A stretch of 7,529 bases of DNA from Thermoplasmata archaeon (GTDB taxonomy: Archaea > Thermoplasmatota > Thermoplasmata > RBG-16-68-12 > JAGMCJ01): contig JAGMCJ010000167.1 of assembly GCA_023129265.1 (NCBI GenBank), positions 1-7,529 on the forward strand. The letters run 5' to 3'. The position numbers and the translations under genes are program-made. The first letter of the stretch is position 1, and each line of letters starts with the position of its first letter. Below are positions 1-6,213 of this stretch, piece by piece. A model generated the notes under the pieces. That model was not told where the DNA came from. It worked only from the letters and a program-made list of their open reading frames with translations, and ran no database searches.

Positions 1-1538
1 CCCTTCCAGTTCGTGTATCCGTCCGTGTCGTTCGCCTGCACGTAGAAGAAATAGTCGGACCAGTCGCCGTCTCCCCAGCCCGCCAAGGTCAGGGAAGTCG
101 TTCCTGGCGGGAGCTCTGCAAGAAAGTGATAGCCCGCCCCGCTGAAATCATATGAGTCGCTCCAGTATACGGCGTAGTTAGTGACGTCGTCGAAGCCCGA
201 GCCGTCGTCGGAGGACAGCTCCCACTCTATGGGCACATCTTCAAGATCGGTTCCCGCCAAGACCGCTCTCATCAGATCTGGCGGGTCTGGACGCGGGTCC
301 AGGACCACCACGATTATCGTGTCCGTGCCCGTCAGATTGTCATCATCCATGACCGTCAGTGTGACGTAGAACTCTCCCGCTTCGAGGTACGTGTGGTTCA
401 CGATCATGCCCCCAGCGCCGCCACCGTCATCGAAATCCCAGGAGTAGTCGACGATGAAGCCATCAGGGTCGTATGAGCCGCTACCGTCAAACGTTACGAT
501 CTCCCACATGAAGACGACCTTGTTGTCCCCGGCATCGGCCACGGGCGGCACCTTCATTTTTCTGCCTGTCTCCACATCCATCGTGAAGTCGTACATACAG
601 TCGTTCGTGTCCGAGCCTGGGAGCGGGTATCGGTGGATCTCGTACCCCGAGAGCGGGGCGTACGCGTCGGGCATTATCGTGTTGTCCGGCTCGCCGTAGT
701 GGGTCCCGTTCCAGCTTCCGTTGAACTCGACCCTGTCCACGACCACGTCCCTTCCCGCGAAAGGAGCGCCTGTCGCGCCGGGATTGTCCCAGACCAGCTT
801 GATCTCGTCGCCGTTGGTGTCGAGGTAGTCCGTAGAGCCCAGGTCGACGTACATGTAGCCCGCAGGCGAGGTCTCCCCGACAAGGTCGATCCGCGTTCCG
901 CCGTGGATTTGCCCGTCGTTCTTCTCCAGATAGAAGTACCCCATCGGTGTTCCAGGAGGCGCGTAGATGTACAGGTACTGGCTCCCTTGGTCCATCGGCA
1001 TCGTGGTGATGTTGTTTATCTTTGGGAGTGCCGGTGGCTGGATCAGCGCGACGGTCAGGTCCATGTATTCAGCTTCGAAGGTCCTCCAGGTCGCGTTCTG
1101 CTCGAATATCCAGCTTGAGATGTTCGACCCCGGCGAAGCGCCGAAGTCGGTCATGTCCCCCCAGACGTACATGATGTCGTCAACGCCGTGATCGCCGCCC
1201 TCTTTGATCCAGGGTGTGTCGGGGTCACTGGGTATCGTGACCTGGTTGCCACAGGTGTCCACGTCATACTTCCCAGATCGATTCCCAGGGTCCGGGTCCA
1301 GCGCGTCGTAGAAGGTCTCGTTCCATCCATACATCACGCCATCAATCCATGAGGTCACCAACTGACCGGGCTCCAACCGGGTGCCCTGCACGTCGTACGC
1401 ATGGCCGTATGCGTTGTGAGGAACGGGAATCGCCGCCCTCGAGTTCATCACCAGTGGATTCACTGACACTACAATGAATGCGAAAATCACAAGCCCACAG
1501 ATTGAGATTCTGCCCACAAACCTTCGGTTCTCCACCAT
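1..1538 (-). CDS. Secreted multidomain PKD/Fn3-like surface protein (partial, C-terminus beyond left edge)
   Basis: An uninterrupted frame of 512 codons starts at ATG 1538 and leaves the window at base 1. A strong Shine-Dalgarno (GGAGG, 1546-1550) sits 7 nt before the start. Residues 1-36 form a signal peptide: a basic start (MVENRRFVGR), a hydrophobic stretch at about 11-30, and a likely cleavage site near SRA-AIP. Residues ~38-170 are a beta-rich region (GHAYDVQGTRLEPGQLV) like a carboxypeptidase-regulatory type sandwich. Residues ~173-330 resemble a lamin-tail-like domain (YLYIYAPPGTP, WNGTHYGEPDNT, GYEIHRYP). Residues ~333-412 are a clear PKD domain (FDGSGSYDPDGFIVDYSWDF, then HTYLEAGEFYVTLTV). 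The rest is Fn3-like (NYAVYWSDSYDF, FFYVQANDTDGYTNW). Ten N-x-S/T sequons fit a glycosylated extracellular protein. The likely role is cell surface, adhesion or a secreted enzyme scaffold. No catalytic domain is visible in the part present, and the missing C-terminus may hold more domains or an anchor. Confidence 0.9.
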   Translation of the reverse strand, partial: MVENRRFVGRISICGLVIFAFIVVSVNPLVMNSRAAIPVPHNAYGHAYDVQGTRLEPGQLVTSWIDGVMYGWNETFYDALDPDPGNRSGKYDVDTCGNQVTIPSDPDTPWIKEGGDHGVDDIMYVWGDMTDFGASPGSNISSWIFEQNATWRTFEAEYMDLTVALIQPPALPKINNITTMPMDQGSQYLYIYAPPGTPMGYFYLEKNDGQIHGGTRIDLVGETSPAGYMYVDLGSTDYLDTNGDEIKLVWDNPGATGAPFAGRDVVVDRVEFNGSWNGTHYGEPDNTIMPDAYAPLSGYEIHRYPLPGSDTNDCMYDFTMDVETGRKMKVPPVADAGDNKVVFMWEIVTFDGSGSYDPDGFIVDYSWDFDDGGGAGGMIVNHTYLEAGEFYVTLTVMDDDNLTGTDTIIVVVLDPRPDPPDLMRAVLAGTDLEDVPIEWELSSDDGSGFDDVTNYAVYWSDSYDFSGAGYHFLAELPPGTTSLTLAGWGDGDWSDYFFYVQANDTDGYTNWK

Positions 1539-1545
1539 CAGACTC

Positions 1546-1550
1546 CCTCC
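1546..1550 (-). promoter_or_regulatory. Shine-Dalgarno of the secreted PKD protein gene
   Basis: On the minus strand GGAGG lies 7 nt upstream of ATG 1538, within the run GGAGGGAG. It is one of the clearest ribosome binding sites in the window. It fixes the start of the reading frame and puts the signal peptide at the very N-terminus. Confidence 0.75.
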
Positions 1551-1577
1551 GGTGAGTTCTCGATGAGGTTACGACTA

Positions 1578-1590
1578 CTTAGTTTTTTCC
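1578..1590 (-). promoter_or_regulatory. Possible archaeal TATA/BRE element for the secreted protein gene
   Basis: Read on the minus strand, GGGAAAAAACTAAG is the most AT-rich patch upstream of the start and lies about 45 nt before ATG 1538. An archaeal TATA box there would place transcription start near 1558, giving a leader of about 20 nt that just includes the Shine-Dalgarno. The match to the TATA consensus is poor; the call rests mainly on position and base composition. Confidence 0.3.
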
Positions 1591-1616
1591 CGTCTGGATG
1601 GGGAACCGGTCCCAAG

Positions 1617-1638
1617 GTTAACCTTGTTCAAGGTTAAC
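1617..1638. repeat. 22-bp inverted repeat, copy A (perfect 10-bp arms)
   Basis: The arms GTTAACCTTG (1617-1626) and CAAGGTTAAC (1629-1638) are exact reverse complements separated by TT. The site lies about 80-100 nt upstream of the secreted protein start, and about 30 bp beyond its possible TATA patch. It is one of three copies of the same 22-bp design in this intergenic region. A binding site for a dimeric winged-helix regulator is the simplest reading; the regulator itself is not identifiable here. Confidence 0.7.
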
Positions 1639-1678
1639 GGAGGCACTGACCTATCCTGACGATCGCGACCCCGCTCAA

Positions 1679-1700
1679 GTTAACCATGTTTATGGTTAAC
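1679..1700. repeat. 22-bp inverted repeat, copy B (perfect 9-bp arms)
   Basis: The arms GTTAACCAT (1679-1687) and ATGGTTAAC (1692-1700) are exact reverse complements around a 4-nt centre. The total length and outer GTTAACC/GGTTAAC halves match copy A; its centre is 62 bp from that of copy A. The conserved outer halves with changing inner bases are what repeated protein-binding sites look like. Confidence 0.7.
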
Positions 1701-1759
1701 CTTTCGATGGGACTCGCCAGAAAATGGTCCCAGGGTTCGCGCAAGGTCTTGTGAACAGA

Positions 1760-1781
1760 GTTAACCATGGGTATGGTTAAG
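1760..1781. repeat. 22-bp inverted repeat, copy C (one mismatch at the outer end)
   Basis: GTTAACCAT (1760-1768) faces ATGGTTAAG (1773-1781). Eight of the nine arm positions pair; the last base is G where C would complete the palindrome. Its centre is 81 bp from that of copy B and about 50 bp from the end of the acetyltransferase gene. It is the weakest copy and the furthest from the secreted protein gene, yet clearly of the same family. Confidence 0.65.
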
Positions 1782-1833
1782 TTCCCGTGAAGCCCGCAGG
1801 AAGGAGCGGACGGTTCTCCTCGAGTCCGACCAC

Positions 1834-2274
1834 TCACCCTTCGATTCTCTTGCTCAGGAAGTGCCTCTCTGGCGTGAACCCCGTCCTCTCGTACAGCTTT
1901 ATGGCGATTGGATTGTTGTCCGCAACCTCCAGCTTGACCGCCTTGAGCCCTCTCGAGATGCAGAAGTCCTCCGCCGCTTTCAGAAGCATCCTCGCCACTC
2001 CTGATCTTCGGAACCGTTCTTCCACGAAGATGTCATAGATGAAGCCGTACCCCGCAGGGGAGAACATATTCTTGGTCTCTCCGACGACTATGTAACCGGC
2101 GAAATCATCATTCTCATCCTCCACCACGTAGATCTTGTTCGCCCTGTCCTTCAGCACAGGCTCGATGACCTGGACGGACGTCTTTCTCCATTTGGTGTAG
2201 TCATATCCTCTCCTCTCGCTCTCGGGTATGTCCCGCCAGACAGTCTCAACGCTCCTCTCGAGAATGTGCCTCAT
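1834..2274 (-). CDS. GNAT-family N-acetyltransferase
   Basis: This 146-residue protein has the normal length for a single-domain GNAT enzyme, which transfers an acetyl group from acetyl-CoA to an amine (protein N-terminus, lysine or small molecule). The acetyl-CoA pyrophosphate-binding motif A is visible as YDIFVEERFRRSGVARMLL (residues ~80-98), with the R-x-x-G-x-A signature at R89-G92-A94. It is followed by the LEVADNNPIAIKLYERTGF segment (~115-133) typical of motif B. An earlier strand-turn (FAGYIVVGE, 58-66) fits the central sheet. The substrate cannot be told. The start at ATG 2274 has only a weak GAGG upstream. The gene is followed by the inverted-repeat region and the secreted protein gene on the same strand, but the 295-bp gap argues against one operon. 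It could resemble ribosomal-protein-type (RimI-like) acetyltransferases; this is not resolved. Confidence 0.9.
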   Translation of the reverse strand: MRHILERSVETVWRDIPESERRGYDYTKWRKTSVQVIEPVLKDRANKIYVVEDENDDFAGYIVVGETKNMFSPAGYGFIYDIFVEERFRRSGVARMLLKAAEDFCISRGLKAVKLEVADNNPIAIKLYERTGFTPERHFLSKRIEG

Positions 2275-2331
2275 GTCGTCCGAAATGGCCTCACGAATTC
2301 TCAGGGAATCCCCGCAAGGAAATGGAAGCCG

Positions 2332-2345
2332 CCAATAAAACTATC
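2332..2345 (-). promoter_or_regulatory. Possible TATA element for the acetyltransferase gene
   Basis: On the minus strand GATAGTTTTATTGG is AT-rich and lies about 60 nt before ATG 2274. It would give transcription start near 2311 and a leader of roughly 37 nt. The spacing is right for archaea and the surrounding DNA is GC-rich, but the consensus match is only partial. The same patch read on the plus strand (AATAAAAC) could also serve the rightward operon, with a longer leader. Confidence 0.35.
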
Positions 2346-2376
2346 TGCCCCACGTGATTTCGCCATCTCCGAGACT

Positions 2377-2390
2377 CAAAAGTGATAATC
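2377..2390 (+). promoter_or_regulatory. Possible promoter patch for the TPR operon
   Basis: CAAAAGTGATAATC is an AT-rich patch 55-65 nt before the preferred GTG start at 2444. Transcription would begin near 2410, with a leader of about 35 nt. No strong TATA consensus is present and no good Shine-Dalgarno precedes 2444, so this is a positional guess. Confidence 0.2.
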
Positions 2391-2443
2391 ACGGCACTAC
2401 GTTGATATCCATCTCTCTCGTTGATGAAGCACGGTGTCGAAGA

Positions 2444-4897
2444 GTGATATGCATATTCTGCGGTAGCGAAGGCCCAGACGCTGTATGCGCAACCTGCGGG
2501 GAATCCATTCACGAATCCTCCCCGATCACATTCCTTCCCGCTCTTCCCACGAAGACGGGGTTATCGGATCACTCCTGGAGGAGTGGAAGCCTTCTCGTTG
2601 TGCTGTCATCTTCCAAGAGCATGAGAACAGAGTCTTACTCCCAGCATGTCTTGGACGGGTCCTCGGATGAAACGAAGGCACACGGCACCCTGCTCAAGAT
2701 CGTGGGGATATCGGAGGTCTGCAGCCCTGGGACGTACCCTCTGCTGAGCAGCGAGGAACGGGAAATCCTCTCCCAGATCCTGCGTTTCAAACCAACGAGG
2801 GAGAAAGGCGATGAAACCCTCATGAGAATCGGCAACCTCCATTACCTCCTCGCCAGGGGCCTCGACGGGCTCGGGGAATGGGCGGACCCCAAGAGGGACG
2901 AGCATCTGAAAGTCGCGAAGAGGGCCTTCTCCCGGGTGAAGTCGAACATCCTGGCAAAGAGAAACCTCGCCCTCGTCTACCTCGAATCCGGGGACGACAA
3001 GAAGGCCATGAAGCACGTCGATGCGGCTCTCAAGGAACTAAGGAAGGACGCCGAGCTCTGGACAGCCAAAGGGATCCTGCTCCACAGAACGGACCAGCAA
3101 GAGGAATCCCTGAAGTGCATTGACCGGGCCCTGAAGCTCAAGGAGGACGACCCGCGCACATGGACGGCGAGAGGGTCGCTTCTCGCGGACATGTCCAAGC
3201 CCGAGGATGCAGCGGACTGCTTCGACGAGGCGATTGTGCGGGACAGGACATTCATACCCGCATGGAGAGAGAAGATCGACGTCCTCCTCAGACTCGGTAG
3301 GAGGCAAGAGGCCGTAGAGTTCTCAGAGGTCCTTCAGGGCATGGTCAGTACGGGAGAGCTCCTCGAACCACTGAGCGAAGCGCTCGAACCGATTGACGTC
3401 CCAGAGGATGAGCCTGCCCTGGACAATCCCCTTGACGTGGTGAAGACCCGCGAGGAGATTCTGGACCTACTCCTTCAGGTGGACGGGATTGGAGAGAGCA
3501 AGGCCGAGACGCTCTTCGCTCACGGCATAGACTCGATCAACGGGCTCAGGAAGGCCTCGCTGGAGGAGCTCACGAAAGTGAAGGGAATAAGCGAGAAGAT
3601 CGCTGAGAACATAAAGGAGATGATCGAGAGCAAGCCTCCAGGAGGGCCACAGAGCCGCGATGAACGCACCGAAGAGGTCATGGAAAGCGCGAGGGAGCAT
3701 CTGGAGGAGGGCGACTACGAAAAGGCGCTCGCCGACTACGATTCCATCGTCGAATCGGACTCCCAGAACAAGGATGCGTGGTTCAACAAGGGAGAGCTGC
3801 TACAGGCCTTGGGGAAGAGTCGGGAAGCAGTGGAGGCCTTTGACAGGGTCATATCGATTGATCAACAGAACGTAGGAGCGTGGATGGAGAAGGCGAACAC
3901 CCTGCTGGAGATGGGAAAGCCCCTCGATGCGGTGGAGTGCTACAGGAACATCCTCGCGATGGACCCGGATAACATAAGCTATCTCGTTGCCAGGGCAAAC
4001 ATCCTCGCGGAGGACGGCAATCACGAAGCGGCGATTCTGTGTTATAACATCGTCCTGGACAGGAGCCCGGGGAACACCGGTGCAAATCTGGGCGTAATCT
4101 TCTCTCTATTCGAGCTGGGTGACCTGGACAGGGCCGAGGGAATCCTGGATCGTGTGGCAAGGATGACCTCTCTCAACGAGAAGGTCTGGTGGGCGAGGGG
4201 ATATCTCATGGACAAGAGAGGAAGGTGGGGAGCTGCGATTCAGTTCTATGACCGGGCTATATCATTGAAGTGGAACTACCCCGATCCTTGGACAGGAAAG
4301 GGCGAGATCCTCCTGCGCCAGGGGAAGTACGGAGAGGCGAAGAGTTGCTTCGAGAAGGTCCTTGAGGTAGATGGCAAGAACGCCGACGCCTGGCTGGGAA
4401 AGGCCGAAGCTCTTGATCGGATGGGCCTAAGGACACGCGCAATCGAGTGGCTGGACGGCTTCTTGGAGTTCCACCCGAACCATGAGAAGGCTCTCGAGAT
4501 GAAGTCCAGGTTTCAGTCCGTGGAACCAGGGGCCCACGAATCGCACGTTCAAACGGCGAGAGCTCAGAGACAGGCGGCCCACTACGAGAGCGCGGCAGAA
4601 ACCATCGTTAAGGCTATCAAGGAGAATCCCAATGAGGAGGATGCCTGGACATTGCTCGGTGACATACTGCTCGATGTCGCGGACCCGATTAGGATGCTGA
4701 ACAACCTCGAAAGAGGGACATCCACAATGCCGAACGACCCAGATTTGCTCACGAACAAGGGAGCCGTGCTCCTGAGGTTGGGCATGTATGCCAACGCGCT
4801 CAAGTGCTTTGACAAGGCTCTCTCCGTAGACGAGAGCCATGGAAGGGCAAGGAGGTTGAGGGAGAGATGTATGGAGGAGACGGAGATGGTAGTGTGA
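2444..4897 (+). CDS. Zinc-ribbon / TPR / helix-hairpin-helix / TPR protein
   Basis: From GTG 2444 the product has 817 residues. It opens with a zinc ribbon (C3, C6, C15, C18; CIFCGSEGPDAVCATCG). Residues ~20-115 are Ser-rich and unassigned. A first TPR block (~171-300) holds about four repeats. A double helix-hairpin-helix follows at ~340-395 (VDGIGESKAETLFAHG, then VKGISEKIAENI), the type found in DNA-binding proteins such as RadA N-termini. Then come eight regular 34-residue TPRs (~416-680), a short break, and three more (~702-799). TPRs bind protein partners; the ribbon and HhH suggest nucleic-acid contact. The frame stays open back to another GTG at 2354 (847 residues), but those 30 residues look unlike a natural N-terminus, and zinc-ribbon proteins often start right at the first Cys. 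The stop overlaps the next start (TGATG). Domain calls are firm; the function is unknown and the start is uncertain. Confidence 0.9.
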   Translation: MICIFCGSEGPDAVCATCGESIHESSPITFLPALPTKTGLSDHSWRSGSLLVVLSSSKSMRTESYSQHVLDGSSDETKAHGTLLKIVGISEVCSPGTYPLLSSEEREILSQILRFKPTREKGDETLMRIGNLHYLLARGLDGLGEWADPKRDEHLKVAKRAFSRVKSNILAKRNLALVYLESGDDKKAMKHVDAALKELRKDAELWTAKGILLHRTDQQEESLKCIDRALKLKEDDPRTWTARGSLLADMSKPEDAADCFDEAIVRDRTFIPAWREKIDVLLRLGRRQEAVEFSEVLQGMVSTGELLEPLSEALEPIDVPEDEPALDNPLDVVKTREEILDLLLQVDGIGESKAETLFAHGIDSINGLRKASLEELTKVKGISEKIAENIKEMIESKPPGGPQSRDERTEEVMESAREHLEEGDYEKALADYDSIVESDSQNKDAWFNKGELLQALGKSREAVEAFDRVISIDQQNVGAWMEKANTLLEMGKPLDAVECYRNILAMDPDNISYLVARANILAEDGNHEAAILCYNIVLDRSPGNTGANLGVIFSLFELGDLDRAEGILDRVARMTSLNEKVWWARGYLMDKRGRWGAAIQFYDRAISLKWNYPDPWTGKGEILLRQGKYGEAKSCFEKVLEVDGKNADAWLGKAEALDRMGLRTRAIEWLDGFLEFHPNHEKALEMKSRFQSVEPGAHESHVQTARAQRQAAHYESAAETIVKAIKENPNEEDAWTLLGDILLDVADPIRMLNNLERGTSTMPNDPDLLTNKGAVLLRLGMYANALKCFDKALSVDESHGRARRLRERCMEETEMVV

Positions 4898-6213
4898 TGG
4901 GAAAAGAGGGAAAGGTGGCGAAGGAGATCCTGAGGGCCATAGGCGAAATGGAGGATGAGGAGTTCCACAGTCTCTGCCGCGAGCTGGCCGATCACATGGA
5001 TGTTCGTATCGAGGAGATCGAGTCCTCCGGGGGAGAAACGAGGATAAGGGGCGAGATGAAGCGCGCTGGAAAGGACCCGGTCGCGCTCGTGCTGGCATTC
5101 AAGAGGGACACGGCGGAGCCCGAGGACCTGCAGAGGATAGTCTCGCTGAACAAGGACGCGGTGGGCATATTCATCACTCCTTCAGGGTTCAGCGAGGACG
5201 CCAGGACCTACGGGGAGGAGTTCGAGATCAAGATGTTCGACGCCGACGGTTTCATCACCCTTCTCAGACAATATGACCTCACGGACTCTCTGGAGGACAG
5301 GCTGCGAAAGAAGTTCATAGAGAAGGAGGGTGCGAGATTCCTACCGAGCATTGACAGGCTGGAGGGTTTCATGAAGCTGGCGAACGACCACTACTCCATC
5401 AACAGCCACAAGAAAGCTCTTCGGTATGTGGAGCAGGCTCTCGAGCTAAAGCCGAATTACGATCACGCCTGGTCACTGAAGTCCAGGATTCACGAAGCCT
5501 TCGGGGAGATGGACGAGGCGCTCGAGTGCGCCAAGAAAGCGGCAGAGTACAATATCGGCGATCCAGAGCTGTGGCTCGCGCTCGGCTCCGTCCTGTCAAG
5601 GATGGGAAGAACGAAGGAAGAGATTGAGTGCTATGACAGGGCGATAAGTCTGAACAAGAAGTTCGTCCAAGCGTGGACCAACAAGGGAGTGGCCTTGCAC
5701 TCGCTGGGCAGGTACAAGGAGGCCGTGGAGTGCTACGACCGCGTTCTCGAGCTCGACACCTCCAACACCCAGTCCCTGAACAACAAGGGAGCCGCGTTGA
5801 GGAAGCTGGGAAAGGAAAAGGAGGCTCTGAAGATGTACGAGAAGGCGCTCAAGATAGACCCCGGTTTCGTTGATGCGTGGATAAACAAAGCTGTTCTTCT
5901 TCAGCTCGTAGGCGATGACGCGGAGGCCGTCAAAGCCTTCGACAAAGTCCTTCAGGAAGTCAAGGACGATCCGAAGATTTGGTTCCAGAAGGGCATCTCG
6001 CACATGAACCTACAGGAGGATGTGAACGCCAAGAAGTGCTTTGAGGAGGCCCTGGTTCTCGACCCGAGCCTCATCGAGGCGAAGACGGCCTGGGAGAAGA
6101 TGAAGTCAGGGATCAGGAAGAAGGGATACCCCTGTTTTGGGGAATACGAAGCAAAGGACGAGGGGTGCGCGGAATGCAAGGTCTCTGAAGAATGCAAGGA
6201 GAAGAGCAAATGA
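4897..6213 (+). CDS. Mrr/restriction-endonuclease-like domain fused to TPR repeats, with C-terminal Cys4 motif
   Basis: ATG 4897 shares its A with the preceding TGA stop, a classic coupled start, and gives 438 residues. An in-frame ATG at 4867 would add ten Gly-rich residues. Residues ~5-125 follow the Mrr-type endonuclease-like pattern: EEFHSLCRELADHM, then AFKR, then GIFITPSGFSEDARTYGEEF and IKMFDADGFITLL. In active Mrr proteins the core is D...(Q/E)xK. Here the lysine is kept (K69), the Q/E position is A67, and the acidic position falls at E47/T48, so cleavage activity is doubtful. Seven TPRs occupy ~154-392 with 34-residue spacing. The C-terminus carries C413, C424, C427 and C433 (CFGEYEAKDEGCAEC...C), probably a metal or Fe-S site. 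It is the middle gene of the TPR operon. An inferred role is a DNA-recognising scaffold, not a nuclease. Confidence 0.88.
   Translation: MGKEGKVAKEILRAIGEMEDEEFHSLCRELADHMDVRIEEIESSGGETRIRGEMKRAGKDPVALVLAFKRDTAEPEDLQRIVSLNKDAVGIFITPSGFSEDARTYGEEFEIKMFDADGFITLLRQYDLTDSLEDRLRKKFIEKEGARFLPSIDRLEGFMKLANDHYSINSHKKALRYVEQALELKPNYDHAWSLKSRIHEAFGEMDEALECAKKAAEYNIGDPELWLALGSVLSRMGRTKEEIECYDRAISLNKKFVQAWTNKGVALHSLGRYKEAVECYDRVLELDTSNTQSLNNKGAALRKLGKEKEALKMYEKALKIDPGFVDAWINKAVLLQLVGDDAEAVKAFDKVLQEVKDDPKIWFQKGISHMNLQEDVNAKKCFEEALVLDPSLIEAKTAWEKMKSGIRKKGYPCFGEYEAKDEGCAECKVSEECKEKSK

Noticed and set aside
633..1118. Plus-strand open frame of 161 codons inside the secreted protein gene
   Set aside because: It lies antisense to a gene with a signal peptide, a strong Shine-Dalgarno and a clear PKD domain. 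Its own translation is Arg/Val-rich with no domain, as expected for the opposite strand of GC-rich coding DNA.
1601..1613. Short palindrome around ACCGGT next to inverted repeat copy A
   Set aside because: Only the central six bases are symmetrical; the flanks are off by one base, and it is not repeated elsewhere.
1634..1837. Minus-strand open frame of 67 codons between the acetyltransferase and the secreted protein gene
   Set aside because: It runs through all three inverted repeats, overlaps the acetyltransferase stop, has no ribosome binding site and shows no recognisable protein features.
3722..4483. Apparent 102-bp periodicity in the DNA
   Set aside because: It is explained by the 34-residue TPR units of the encoded protein. 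The DNA copies are strongly diverged and not a true tandem DNA repeat.
4427..5098. Minus-strand open frame of 223 codons across the junction of the first two TPR genes
   Set aside because: Its translation is rich in Pro, Arg and Ser without any motif, and both TPR genes beneath it show full domain structure. It is a shadow frame.
4897..5271. Reading the Mrr-like gene as part of an active restriction-modification system
   Set aside because: No methyltransferase or specificity subunit is present, and the catalytic residues appear lost.
5596..6003. Minus-strand open frame of 135 codons in the second TPR gene
   Set aside because: It is the antisense reading of regular TPR repeats; its Leu-rich look comes from the complement of Glu/Lys/Gln codons.
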